This document shows positions 27,204-36,270 of a stretch of 64,000 nucleotides of DNA, one piece after another. How positions within the stretch are numbered: the first letter of the stretch is position 1; each line of letters begins with the position of its first letter. Made by a program: the position numbers and the translations under genes. The notes beneath the pieces are model-generated. The model searched no databases. It was not told the origin of the DNA and was given only the letters and a program-made list of their open reading frames with translations. Source of the stretch: Acetobacter sp. (GTDB lineage: Bacteria > Pseudomonadota > Alphaproteobacteria > Acetobacterales > Acetobacteraceae); assembly GCF_022483985.1 (NCBI RefSeq), contig NZ_JAKVME010000001.1, positions 1,054,001 through 1,118,000 of the forward strand, given 5' to 3'.

Positions 27204-27908
27204 ATGACAGGAACGGTGACAGGATCGGCCCCCATCATTGCTGTGGACGGTCCGGCAGCGGCTGGAAAAGGCACCCTCTCCAAGCGTCTGGCTGAAGCTC
27301 TCGGGCTGCCGCATCTTGATACCGGACTGCTGTATCGGGCGGTGGCGCGGCTGATGATCAACGCCGGGTCCGATCCGGCTTCCACGTCAGGAGAAAGCAT
27401 AGCCCGAGCGCTCTCGCTTGCGGACCTGAAGCGCACGGACCTGCGCACACCGGATGTCGACGCAGCCGCCTCCCTCGTCGCCCGAGACAACGCCGTGCGT
27501 CAGGCTCTTGTGGACATGCAGCGTCTGTTCGCCCGCAAGAATGGCGCCGTGCTGGATGGCCGCGATATCGGCACGGTCATTTTTCCGGACGCCGATGTAA
27601 AGCTGTTCATCACGGCAAGCCCTTATGCCCGGGCTGTCCGACGCTACATCCAGAATGGCGGCACAGACGACGCACCTGACCGCGACCAGCGTATCCGGAC
27701 CGTCGAGGTGGCGCTGATCGAGCGTGACCACGCTGACAGCACCCGCGCAACCGCCCCCCTGCGTATGGCGGAGGACGCCATCAGGATCGAAACGGACGCT
27801 CTGACGGCCGAGGAGGTTCTGTCGAAGTCTCTCCGGATCGTCCGCGACAGACTTGAGGCAAAGAACGTGAACCTCCCATCCGCGAGCATGCAGGATCTCT
27901 GCTCCTGA
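27204..27908 (+). CDS. cmk: Cytidylate kinase
   Basis: 234 residues. The P-loop near the N-terminus is VDGPAAAGKGTLSKRLA. HLDTGLLYRAVARL and VLDGRDIGTVIFPDADVKLFITA are the CMP-binding and catalytic stretches, and a lid region is around DRDQRIRTVEVALIERDHAD. It phosphorylates CMP and dCMP. In many bacteria cmk is directly followed by rpsA; here rpsA is some 33 kb away on the other strand. Upstream (26973-27203) nothing else was recognised. Confidence 0.96.
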   Translation: MTGTVTGSAPIIAVDGPAAAGKGTLSKRLAEALGLPHLDTGLLYRAVARLMINAGSDPASTSGESIARALSLADLKRTDLRTPDVDAAASLVARDNAVRQALVDMQRLFARKNGAVLDGRDIGTVIFPDADVKLFITASPYARAVRRYIQNGGTDDAPDRDQRIRTVEVALIERDHADSTRATAPLRMAEDAIRIETDALTAEEVLSKSLRIVRDRLEAKNVNLPSASMQDLCS

Positions 27909-27940
27909 CCCCGCCAGAAAACAACGGGGACGATGCTTCC

Positions 27941-29023
27941 ATGCACGACTCAGCGCGTTCGCACGACAGCCATGATCACGATCACGATCATGACGACCAC
28001 ACGGATCATGACCATTCAGCGCATGCTCACGCCCAGCACGGGAGCAGTTGCAGCGGTCACGATCATGGCGACGGACATGGGCATGACGGCCACCACGACC
28101 ATGATCACGGGCTTTTCGGCCACCATCACCACGCGCCCGATACGTTCGGCGGAATCTTCGCCATCAGCATGGTGCTCAACAGCGTCTATCTGGTCATCGA
28201 AGCCATCTGGGGCGTTCTCTCGCACTCTCTCGCGCTGCTTGCGGATGCCGGGCACAACCTGTCCGACATCCTCGCGCTGGGAGCCGCATGGCTGGCCCAC
28301 AGCCTGACCAGAAGAAGCCCGAGCGCACGTTATACCTATGGTCTTCGCCGCTCCTCCATCCTCGCGGCGCTCTCCAACGCGGTCATCCTGCTTCTGGTGA
28401 CCGGCGGCATTGCGTGGGAAGCCGTTCTGCGGCTGCTTCATCCGACGGAAACCATTTCCGGACGAACCGTCATGATTGTGGCGGCCATTGGCATTGTCGT
28501 GAATGGCGGAACAGCCCTTCTGCTCATGAAAGGGCAGAAGGATGATCTCAATATCCGCGGAGCCTTTCTGCATATGGCGACCGATGCAATCGCATCGCTG
28601 GCGGTCGTCATAATCGGCGGGCTGGTCCTGCTGACAGGACTGCAATGGCTTGACCCGGCAATCAGTCTGCTCATATCGGCGTTGATTGTGCTGACGACCT
28701 GGTCCCTGCTCCGGGGTTCCCTCGACATGATGCTCGACGCGGTTCCTCAGGGGATCGACATGGACGAAATCGACGGCTTTTTTCGTGGCCTGCCCGGTGT
28801 CACCGATCTCCACGACCTCCATGTCTGGGCGATGAGCACCACGGAAACGGCCCTGACGGCACATCTGGTCCGGACGACCGATGATACGGATGACGGCAGC
28901 AACGACCGGATTCTGGATTCCGCCAACCAGATGCTGCGCACGCGTTTCGGCATCGTCCACACGACGATCCAGATCGAAACCGTGGCGTGTCACGTCAACT
29001 GCATCGGTAACGGACATGTCTGA
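27941..29023 (+). CDS. Cation diffusion facilitator with histidine-rich N-terminus (zinc/cobalt efflux)
   Basis: 360 residues. Residues 2-68 are an extreme His/Asp-rich tail (HDHDHDHDD, HGHDGHHDHDHG, GHHHH), a likely metal buffer. Six helices follow. ALLADAGHNLSDILAL in helix 2 and HMATDAIASLAVVIIGG in helix 5 carry the HxxxD/DxxxD metal site of the CzcD/ZitB/DmeF group. The cytoplasmic domain has HDLHVWAMSTTETALTAHLV. It exports Zn2+ or a similar ion in exchange for protons. Its stop overlaps the ATG of a second CDF gene (ATGTCTGA). Confidence 0.93.
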   Translation: MHDSARSHDSHDHDHDHDDHTDHDHSAHAHAQHGSSCSGHDHGDGHGHDGHHDHDHGLFGHHHHAPDTFGGIFAISMVLNSVYLVIEAIWGVLSHSLALLADAGHNLSDILALGAAWLAHSLTRRSPSARYTYGLRRSSILAALSNAVILLLVTGGIAWEAVLRLLHPTETISGRTVMIVAAIGIVVNGGTALLLMKGQKDDLNIRGAFLHMATDAIASLAVVIIGGLVLLTGLQWLDPAISLLISALIVLTTWSLLRGSLDMMLDAVPQGIDMDEIDGFFRGLPGVTDLHDLHVWAMSTTETALTAHLVRTTDDTDDGSNDRILDSANQMLRTRFGIVHTTIQIETVACHVNCIGNGHV

Positions 29024-29948
29024 GTCGACGGGTCAGAAGGTCGATCGACGGAAGAATCTGATTGCGTGGACCAGCCTCGGCGTCAGCCTTGTCGCGCTCG
29101 GACTGAAATATGCCGCGTGGTCGGTTTCGGGCAGCATCGCCCTGAAATCCGATGCCCTTGAAACAGTCATCAATGTCGCCGCCGCGATTGGCGGCTTGTG
29201 GGCCATTCACCTCGCGGAAAGGCCCGCTGATCACAATCATACCTACGGGCACTACAAGGCGGAGTATCTTTCGGCGATCATCGAGAGCGCGATGGTTCTG
29301 GTCACAGCGCTCCTGATCGCCCATGAATCGTACGATGGCTTTGTCCATCCGCAGAGTGTCAGTGCGCCGTGGCTCGGTCTTCTGCTGAATGCCGCAGCGA
29401 CCGCCATCAACCTCGCATGGGGGCTGACCATGCTCCGCATCGGTCGGCGCATCCGCTCCCCCGCGCTTGTCGCCGGTGGCCAGCACGTCCTCTCCGATGT
29501 CTGGACCGGGTTTGGTCTGGTGGCCGGGCTTGCGCTGATCCCGCTCACCGGCTGGCACTGGCTTGATCCGGCGATCGCGGCGCTCATCGCCCTCAATGTG
29601 CTCAGGGTAGGCTGGGAGATGCTGCGCCAGTCCGTCTCGGGTCTGATGGACGAGGCTCCCGACTCAGAGACGCTTGCCAAGCTGAATGAGGTCATCGCCG
29701 AAAAAGCGGTCGGAGCCCTTGAGGCGCACGATATCCGCATCCGCGAAGTCGGGGCGATCATCTTCATCGAGTTCCATCTTGTGGTTCCCGGCACCATGAC
29801 GGTCGCTGTGGTGCACGATATCTGTGACCGTATCGAAGCGGGCCTCCGCAATGCGCTCGGGCGCTGCGTGATCAACATTCATGTTGAGCCGGAACACAAG
29901 GCCAAGAACAGCGGCATCGTCCTCGCCCATGCCACAAGGTGTTATTAA
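29016..29948 (+). CDS. Second cation diffusion facilitator family transporter
   Basis: 310 residues, starting at the ATG at 29016 that overlaps the previous stop by 8 bases. Metal-site helices are SIALKSDALETVINVAAAI and LVAGGQHVLSDVWTGFGLV (HxxxD). YGHYKAEYLSAIIESAM is the usual loop and helix 3 start. The C-terminal domain, with EAHDIRIREVGAIIFIEFHLVVPG, lacks any His-rich tail. It is closer to FieF-type proteins than to ZitB, so the pair may handle different ions (Fe/Zn/Cd). It is translationally coupled with its neighbour. Confidence 0.9.
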   Translation: MSESTGQKVDRRKNLIAWTSLGVSLVALGLKYAAWSVSGSIALKSDALETVINVAAAIGGLWAIHLAERPADHNHTYGHYKAEYLSAIIESAMVLVTALLIAHESYDGFVHPQSVSAPWLGLLLNAAATAINLAWGLTMLRIGRRIRSPALVAGGQHVLSDVWTGFGLVAGLALIPLTGWHWLDPAIAALIALNVLRVGWEMLRQSVSGLMDEAPDSETLAKLNEVIAEKAVGALEAHDIRIREVGAIIFIEFHLVVPGTMTVAVVHDICDRIEAGLRNALGRCVINIHVEPEHKAKNSGIVLAHATRCY

Positions 29949-30102
29949 AATCTCACACCGGCCTGTCGGAATGGAACCATCAGCCTTGTTTACGCTTGGA
30001 ATACACAGGCGTCGGGCGTAAGCCCTGAGAGAAATCTTTTGGCGTGTAGAGTCGAACCCCGGCTCTCTACCGCAAGACATGATGAATTGACGTAACACAA
30101 CT

Positions 30103-31473
30103 ATGGCTTCTCCCTCCGGCCGCATCCGGCATTTCCGCGATACAGCCCGCATCACCACGGCTGAGTGGCGACGGAAGCTGATTTTCTGGGGTGGCTCGAT
30201 CATCGTCGGTCTGGCCGCCATCAGCTTCGCAGCCCTCGCCGATCAGGCCGCGCATCTGCGCAACACCATCATCGCTTACAGCCCGTGGCTGATGCTGATC
30301 GTCACGCCGGGTGGTCTCGCCCTGTCAATCTGGCTGACCCGAACCTTTTTCCGGGGCGCACAGGGGTCCGGCATCCCTCAGGCCATTGCCTGCATGCATC
30401 TCTCCGACCAGAAACTCGTGGATCGTATCCTGTCTCTCAGGATCGCCGCGGCCAAGGTCTTCCTGACCTGTCTGGGGCTTGTGGCGGGCGCTTCCATTGG
30501 CCGTGAAGGACCGACCGTGCAGATCGGAGCGGCCATCATGAACGCTGTGGGGCGCTATCTGAACATGGGAGAGATCGTTTCCCGCCGCGCGCTCGTGCTG
30601 ACCGGAGGCGCCGCCGGTGTCGCCGCAGCCTTCAACACACCGTTGGCCGGTATTGTTTTCGGCATTGAAGAACTCGCTCACTCCTTCGAGCAGAGAACCA
30701 GCGGCGTCATGCTCGCCGGGGTGGTGCTGGCCGGTGTCACCGCCATCGCGCTGGTCGGTAACTACAGCTATTTCGGTCATACCGATTCGGTCGTGCCTGT
30801 CGGTGTCAGTTGGCTCGCCGTCATCGCCTGCGGTCTGCTCGGAGGCATAACCGGCGGCTCATTCTCCGCGATCCTCATCCGGGCTTCCAGAGGGCTGCCC
30901 GGTCGGATCGGGCGCTTCATCGCAGAACGCCCGATTACTTTCGCGGGCCTGTGCGGTGTCGTCCTTGCGCTGATAGGTCTCGCCTCGGGCGGCATGACCT
31001 ACGGCACCGGCTATGCTCAGGCCCGGTCGATCATTCAGGGCGAAGAGCATTATCCAGCCTCCTACTTCGTGCTGAAATTCATCGCCACCATCGTCTCCTA
31101 CTGCTCCGGCATCCCGGGCGGCCTGTTCGCGCCCTCCCTGTCCGTCGGAGCCGGTATGGGCGGCTGGATCGCCCAGTTCCTGCCGCATACGACACCGGGC
31201 GCCGTGGTTCTGCTCGGAACGGTGGCGTATTTCTCCGCCGTGGTGCAGGCCCCGCTGACGGCGACAGTGATCGTCATGGAAATGTGTGACAACCAGCAGG
31301 TGACGCTTGCGCTGCTCGCCAGCTCGTTTCTGGCTTTTGGTGTTTCAAGAATGATCTGCAAGCAGCCGCTCTACGGCGCCCTTGCGGAACGCTTCCTCCG
31401 CAACATCGACCCGAAAAGCGTCCCGACGCCTCCCCGCCCGCGCGAAAATACGGACGGCGCCAAGCTAGACTGA
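30103..31473 (+). CDS. ClC-family chloride channel or H+/Cl- antiporter
   Basis: 456 residues with many helices. The three anion-selectivity segments are present: GAQGSGIPQAIA, GREGPTVQIGAAI and GIPGGLFAPSLSVGAGMGG. The first reads GSGIP, as in canonical ClC, with the key Ser. The family passes chloride, or exchanges it for protons to help survive acid shock, which suits an acid-producing organism. No CBS domains follow; the C-terminus ends soon after the last helix. It stands alone with 150 bases upstream. Confidence 0.93.
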   Translation: MASPSGRIRHFRDTARITTAEWRRKLIFWGGSIIVGLAAISFAALADQAAHLRNTIIAYSPWLMLIVTPGGLALSIWLTRTFFRGAQGSGIPQAIACMHLSDQKLVDRILSLRIAAAKVFLTCLGLVAGASIGREGPTVQIGAAIMNAVGRYLNMGEIVSRRALVLTGGAAGVAAAFNTPLAGIVFGIEELAHSFEQRTSGVMLAGVVLAGVTAIALVGNYSYFGHTDSVVPVGVSWLAVIACGLLGGITGGSFSAILIRASRGLPGRIGRFIAERPITFAGLCGVVLALIGLASGGMTYGTGYAQARSIIQGEEHYPASYFVLKFIATIVSYCSGIPGGLFAPSLSVGAGMGGWIAQFLPHTTPGAVVLLGTVAYFSAVVQAPLTATVIVMEMCDNQQVTLALLASSFLAFGVSRMICKQPLYGALAERFLRNIDPKSVPTPPRPRENTDGAKLD

Positions 31474-31599
31474 CCCATCAACCAGCCGGTGGCCTGCAAG
31501 ATGATGCTGTTCGGCTTATTGGGTCATGAACTCACGGGGGACAGGTCTGAGACTGAAAACAGGACCGGGCTGCGCTGAAACAACGCCGTTTCGTCTCTT

Positions 31600-32520
31600 T
31601 CAGTCCTCATCCTCTCTTTGTCGGGCTGGATGGGCATTCCAGTATCCCGCCAGCACAGAACCGGAAATATTGTGCCAGATTGAGAAGATCACGCCCGGCA
31701 ACGCCGCGAGCGGCGCAAAATAGAGGCGGCCCAGCGTTGCCGCGAGACCGGAATTCTGCATCCCCACCTCAATGGCCAACGTCCGACAGACCGCTTCATC
31801 AAACCCCAGCAGACGCCCACCCCAGTATCCACCCAGCAGTCCGGTCGTGTTGTGGAGAATCACCCCAACCAGCACGAGCGGTCCGACCGTTGCCAGCGAG
31901 GGCTTCACGCTGGCGACAATGCTCGCGATGATCAGCAGGATCGACAGCATGGCCACGAGTGGCAGGGCCGGTTCGATCCGCCGGACCGCCTTGTGAAAGA
32001 ACCTGTTGATCGCCAGCCCACCGACAAGTGGTAGCGCCACGATCATCAGCAGGCTGCGAAACAGTCCCCAACTGTCAACGGCCACATCCGCCGACAGATA
32101 CAGGCGTGTCAGAAGCGGCGTTGCAACAATCCCCACCAGCGTCGAGACCATGCTGATACTGACGGACAGCGCCACATCGCCACCCGCCAGATAGATGATG
32201 ACGTTGGACGCCGTACCGCTGGCGACGCAACCGACCAGAACCATGCCGGTTTTCAGATCGTCCGGCATGGAGAGCATCGTTGCGATCAGCCACGCAGCCA
32301 GCGGCATCACGAGATAATGCAGTCCGATCCCTGCGATGACCGCTCTGGGTTTGCGGGCGATACGGAGAAAATCGCCGGGGGTGAGCGTCACGCCCATCGT
32401 GACCATGATGAACGCCAGCAGAGGCGTCACAGCCCAGCCATACGCCGTGAAAGCTGTCGGCCAGATAATCGCCGCGCCGGAAAACAGCACGGCCCATACA
32501 GGAAAGAGGCGCGTCATCAT
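31600..32520 (-). CDS. Bile acid:sodium symporter (BASS) family transporter
   Basis: 306 residues with about ten helices. [26 protein letters not shown] near residue 35 and [34 protein letters not shown] around residue 110 are typical of the bacterial BASS/PanS-like group with its 'GG-x-x-SN' type ion site. [13 protein letters not shown] is the second crossover. It may take up pantoate, keto acids or similar anions with sodium; the substrate is not determined. AAGGAA precedes the ATG. Confidence 0.88.
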   Translation of the reverse strand: MMTRLFPVWAVLFSGAAIIWPTAFTAYGWAVTPLLAFIMVTMGVTLTPGDFLRIARKPRAVIAGIGLHYLVMPLAAWLIATMLSMPDDLKTGMVLVGCVASGTASNVIIYLAGGDVALSVSISMVSTLVGIVATPLLTRLYLSADVAVDSWGLFRSLLMIVALPLVGGLAINRFFHKAVRRIEPALPLVAMLSILLIIASIVASVKPSLATVGPLVLVGVILHNTTGLLGGYWGGRLLGFDEAVCRTLAIEVGMQNSGLAATLGRLYFAPLAALPGVIFSIWHNISGSVLAGYWNAHPARQREDED

Positions 32521-32726
32521 GCCGTTCCTTGCGCGTTATCGAGATCAGGGACAGGTGTGTGCCACATCGAGCCCGTCTGCACAGCACGGGAAAGCAGGGC
32601 CTGTTTTTGGCCTTGTGAAGCAACATCCGGTCTGATGAAATCGTCTACTCTTATGGAAATTTTTTATAAACAATGAGTTGTAGAATAAATCTGCAATCCA
32701 GCCTGAACGGGTACCGCGCCGGGTGC

Positions 32727-34049
32727 TCAGAAAGATGCTCCCATGTGCAGACCGAAAATCAGCGCGGATTTCACTTTTCTGCCGTTATCATAAGCCCCGC
32801 CACTGGGGTTGATGAGCCCCTGCACATCAGGCTGGACTACCAGCCATGGCAGAATCTGGGCAGCGTAGGTCAGTTCCAGATGATATTCATTACCATGATG
32901 CCGTTCCGTGCCATCCGGACGCTGAAGCTTCAGATAATGACTCGGAGCCGCGTAACCGAAGCCAATCCCGACAGAATCGCCCGAGCGCTGAAAAGGGCTG
33001 TTCAGAACGAGGCCCGCGTCCAGAGAAGAGGAAATCTGGTTGCGGTCAGCCAGCCCGGTATATTCCCACCGCACAAAGCCTCGCAGTTCACCCGCCCCTG
33101 TATTCTTCAGAAGCGTGTGGTCCATGACCATATAGACTTCCCAGTTACCCCGTCGGCTGACATCCTGATTGGCCTGTAACGGAAAGCGTCCTGTGTCGGC
33201 ATAAAACCCGGCCTTGTATGTCCCGGTCTTCCCGCCGTGATTGACGTTATGCGTGACCTCGCCAATCACGAATGTACCGGTCCTGAAATTGAAACGGGTA
33301 CCGCTTGGGTCCTGATTCTGGTTCCAAGGATCGGTATTATTGATGAAAGACCGTGCGCCTGTCGCGTTATCATCCGCTACGGCAACCTGCGTTTCCCACT
33401 GTTGCGAGAAAGCGTAACGCAGACGGAGCGCCGGTGTCGCGACGGGGGAAGCCGGTCCCTGCCCGTAGAGGTTATTGCTCGGCAGCATCGGCCAGCCGAA
33501 TGACGCGTTCAGGAACATCTGCGCCGTCTTGCTGACCATGAAGTCCTGACTCAGGTCGAGCTTGCCGATCCGCGTATCGATATGTCCGCTGGCGCTGGTC
33601 CAGTTATAGGCCAGTTCATACAGCCGCAGGTTCGGATCAGCCTCGCTGGATGATGTCTGGTTGAACGCATAGAGGGGATAGTTGCTGAAAGGTTTCCCCC
33701 GGAGATCAAGCGCGCTGATCTCGAAATTCCCCCAGCCTCCGTCACGGACTCTGCTGCCTGCCAGTCTGGCAAGATCAAACACGACATCCACATTCGTCAG
33801 ACCGACATAATGCTGGGACGGCAGGGCTCCACCAGCCGGGATGGACCAGAGTTCCTCTACATCCTCGATACTGACATCAACACCGGTCTTCTGCCATTGT
33901 TTCTTCAGATCGCCCCAGCCCCCGGGGTCCGTCAGCCAGTCCGGATTCTCCGCCGCATGAACTGTTTCGGTGGACAGAAGAAAAGCCGTTCCGACAATCA
34001 ACCCACAGACACACCAGCGGGATGGGCAGGTCTTGCTGACCTTCACCAT
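32727..34049 (-). CDS. OprB-family carbohydrate porin
   Basis: About 440 residues from the ATG at 34049. Signal peptide: KVSKTCPSRWCVCGLIVGTAFLLS..VHA. The mature protein starts with a WLTDPGGWGDLKKQWQKTGVDVSI segment and continues through barrel strands with a C-terminal Phe (GLHMGASF). GKLDLSQDF and GWPMLPSNNLYGQGPASP are OprB landmarks. It lets glucose and other sugars cross the outer membrane, and acetic acid bacteria have several such porins near periplasmic sugar dehydrogenases. The longer start at 34094 would overlap the divergent yjbQ gene. Confidence 0.92.
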   Translation of the reverse strand: MVKVSKTCPSRWCVCGLIVGTAFLLSTETVHAAENPDWLTDPGGWGDLKKQWQKTGVDVSIEDVEELWSIPAGGALPSQHYVGLTNVDVVFDLARLAGSRVRDGGWGNFEISALDLRGKPFSNYPLYAFNQTSSSEADPNLRLYELAYNWTSASGHIDTRIGKLDLSQDFMVSKTAQMFLNASFGWPMLPSNNLYGQGPASPVATPALRLRYAFSQQWETQVAVADDNATGARSFINNTDPWNQNQDPSGTRFNFRTGTFVIGEVTHNVNHGGKTGTYKAGFYADTGRFPLQANQDVSRRGNWEVYMVMDHTLLKNTGAGELRGFVRWEYTGLADRNQISSSLDAGLVLNSPFQRSGDSVGIGFGYAAPSHYLKLQRPDGTERHHGNEYHLELTYAAQILPWLVVQPDVQGLINPSGGAYDNGRKVKSALIFGLHMGASF

Positions 34050-34076
34050 CCGACCAGCCTGACAGGAACAAAGAGC

Positions 34077-34496
34077 ATGAAACAACACACCCATCGTCTG
34101 ACATTCAGAACGTCAGGCAAGGGGCTTGTTCCCATTACCCGCCCTGTTCTCGACTGGGTCAGCAGGACGGGCGTGTTCACAGGTCTGCTCACGCTCTGGT
34201 GTCCGCATACCTCCTGCTCCCTGACCGTACAGGAAAATGCGGACCCAACAGTGCGTTCCGATATCGCCGCTTTTTTCGAAGCTCTCGTCCCCGAGGAAAA
34301 CGGACGGTACCGGCATTCCACGGAGGGTTCAGACGACATGCCAGCCCATCTGCGGACAATGCTGACACAATCCGGTCTCAGCATTCCGGTCATTGATTCG
34401 GAACCGGCTCTGGGAATCTGGCAGGGGCTCTATCTTTTCGAGCATCGGCGCACACCACACGAGAGAGACCTCGTGCTGCATCTTTTCGGAACCTGA
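34077..34496 (+). CDS. yjbQ: YjbQ/UPF0047 family protein
   Basis: 139 residues. Motifs are GLVPITRPVLDWV, LLTLWCPHTSCSLTVQENADPTVRSDI (active-site-like His/Ser and the conserved NAD) and, at the end, GIWQGLYLFEHRRTPHERDLVLHLFG. This matches the UPF0047 fold, reported to have weak thiamine phosphate synthase activity and of unclear main role. AGGAACAAAGAGC stands before the ATG at 34077. It is divergent from the porin with only 27 bases between starts, so the two promoters must overlap the genes. Confidence 0.92.
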   Translation: MKQHTHRLTFRTSGKGLVPITRPVLDWVSRTGVFTGLLTLWCPHTSCSLTVQENADPTVRSDIAAFFEALVPEENGRYRHSTEGSDDMPAHLRTMLTQSGLSIPVIDSEPALGIWQGLYLFEHRRTPHERDLVLHLFGT

Positions 34497-34504
34497 TCAG
34501 ACTG

Positions 34505-35014
34505 TCAGGCACCAGCCCCGGCCTCTCCGACGGTCTGGGGAGCTGCTTCATTCACTGAGATGATGGCGTCATTGGAAATCGACACCAGATCCGTCGGCTT
34601 TTCGCTGTTCTGCGTCTCCTGCTCGGCGATATTCACCGTCATGGCGCGCAGACGTGCCATTTCCTCACGCACATCGCTGAGAATTTCGATGAGCGCCGCG
34701 TGATCTTCCGCCGCCCGCTGATCATTCCCACGCGCAAGAATGGCGCTTCCCACCATCAGCGCCGGGAGCGCCACAAGCTGGATGGAGTTGCTGACATAAA
34801 GCAGCGCTCCCTGCCATTCCGGCCTGACAACCGGAAGAAGGGAAAACAGTATGAACGCATAGACGCACCAGATGCTGCCGAAAATGATGGTCATCCGGAT
34901 CGCCAGACGATCATTGAACCTGTCCAGCCAGCCGGGTGTGACGGGCGTGGAATCCTCACGGTGCCGGTCCTTGTAGAACCAGCTCAGAGGACGCCAGCTA
35001 TGGCGATTTTTCAT
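34505..35014 (-). CDS. Small membrane protein, DUF1003-like topology
   Basis: 169 residues. A charged N-terminus precedes two membrane helices (MTIIFGSIWCVYAFILFSLLPVV and ALLYVSNSIQLVALPALMVGSAIL). Then come RGNDQRAAEDHAALIEILSDVREEM, a helical cytoplasmic segment, and an acidic tail. The two-helix arrangement with an N-x-x-x-x-x-x-A-D-H helix after it resembles DUF1003 proteins, but the match is by eye only. It ends 8 bases from the yjbQ stop, so the two genes are convergent. Confidence 0.6.
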   Translation of the reverse strand: MKNRHSWRPLSWFYKDRHREDSTPVTPGWLDRFNDRLAIRMTIIFGSIWCVYAFILFSLLPVVRPEWQGALLYVSNSIQLVALPALMVGSAILARGNDQRAAEDHAALIEILSDVREEMARLRAMTVNIAEQETQNSEKPTDLVSISNDAIISVNEAAPQTVGEAGAGA

Positions 35015-35109
35015 AATCCTGTATCGTCCTGCCCTGTAGATGCCAATCTGACCTCTGTTATGGCACAGGGCGATGGTGTTCAGAACCGACGTTTCCGAAC
35101 ATCAGTTCC

Positions 35110-36138
35110 TCAGGCCCGCTCTTCAATCAGTGCCTGGTAGATGGCGAGGTAATCCTCGGCCATGCGTCGCGCCGTGAAGCGTCTTTCGAATTCGTGCCGG
35201 ATCGCCACCGGGTCGAGGTTTTCGACACGGGGATAAGCTGCAATCGCTTCCTGCTCGGTTGTGACAATCGCACCCGTGACACCATCCTCGATCACTTCCG
35301 GCACGGACCCGTGGCAAAAGGCTATGACCGGCGCACCACAGGCCATGGCTTCGATCATGACCAGTCCAAATGGCTCCGGCCAGTCGATCGGCATCAGCAG
35401 GGCGCGGGCGCCTGAAAGGAAAGCCGGCTTCTGGGCATCATTGATCTCGCCGACCAGTTCGACGCCATCACCCAGCATCGGCTGGATTTCACGTTCGAAA
35501 TACTCCACATCGACCTTGTCCACTTTCGCGGCGATTTTCAGCGGCATTCCCACCGCCCGGGCGATACGGATCGCCTTGTCGACCCCTTTTTCGGGGCAGA
35601 TACGCCCCAGAAAGGCGAGATAGTTTCTGGGGCCAGCCTGTGGCGTGAGCAGATTTTCTGGCAGACCGTGCAGGACGGTTCCGGCGTAACGCGCCTGTGG
35701 CAGAGGGCGGCGCTGGCTGTCGGAAATGGAGACGATCGGCACCTGCGGAAAGGCATCGAAAACCGGCTGAAGCTCCATCAGATCGAGACGCCCGTGCATG
35801 GTCGTGACGAATGGCGTCTTCTGACGGCTGAAATAGCTGAAAGGCCAGTAATCCATGTGAAAATGCAGGATATCGAAATCAGCGGCATGCCGCGCGACCC
35901 GCTCCATCAACAGCATGTGAGGCGCAATCGGGTCACGGATGGCCGGGTCAAGCCGTAGCGCCCTCGGCCACACCGCATCCAGTCTGGCGGATGTCACACT
36001 GTCACCACTGGCGAACAGGGTGACATCATGGCCCATTTTGACCAGTTCCTCGGTAAGGAAGGCCACCACACGCTCCGTCCCACCGTAGAGTTTGGGCGGC
36101 ACAGCTTCATGAAGCGGGGCAATCTGGGCGATACGCAT
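35110..36138 (-). CDS. GT4-family glycosyltransferase
   Basis: 342 residues of a GT-B enzyme. The N-terminal half has APLHEAVPPKLYGGTERVV (acceptor-side Gly-rich loop) and VTTMHGRLDL. The C-terminal half has YLAFLGRICPEKGVDKAI, then PEPFGLVMIEAMACGAPVIA with the conserved E-x7-E motif that binds the nucleotide sugar. It is close to glycosyltransferases often found with sugar-storage or exopolysaccharide genes; the donor and acceptor are unknown. GGAG precedes the ATG. It is divergent from an ABC exporter gene. Confidence 0.92.
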   Translation of the reverse strand: MRIAQIAPLHEAVPPKLYGGTERVVAFLTEELVKMGHDVTLFASGDSVTSARLDAVWPRALRLDPAIRDPIAPHMLLMERVARHAADFDILHFHMDYWPFSYFSRQKTPFVTTMHGRLDLMELQPVFDAFPQVPIVSISDSQRRPLPQARYAGTVLHGLPENLLTPQAGPRNYLAFLGRICPEKGVDKAIRIARAVGMPLKIAAKVDKVDVEYFEREIQPMLGDGVELVGEINDAQKPAFLSGARALLMPIDWPEPFGLVMIEAMACGAPVIAFCHGSVPEVIEDGVTGAIVTTEQEAIAAYPRVENLDPVAIRHEFERRFTARRMAEDYLAIYQALIEERA

Positions 36139-36270
36139 GACCGGTAACTCCGCACGTTTATTGTTGTTTTACAGCCCCTCGCCACGCAGTCAGAGTGAAC
36201 CTTTCGGCCCGCCCTGACTTTAACGGCTCAGGACATACGTTTTCCGTATTCCTGTGTGAGCTTTCCACAC

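Noticed and set aside
27950..28140. Dense cac/gat repeats that look like a microsatellite or repeat array
   Set aside because: They encode the His/Asp-rich metal-binding tail of a CDF transporter in one frame; explained by protein function.
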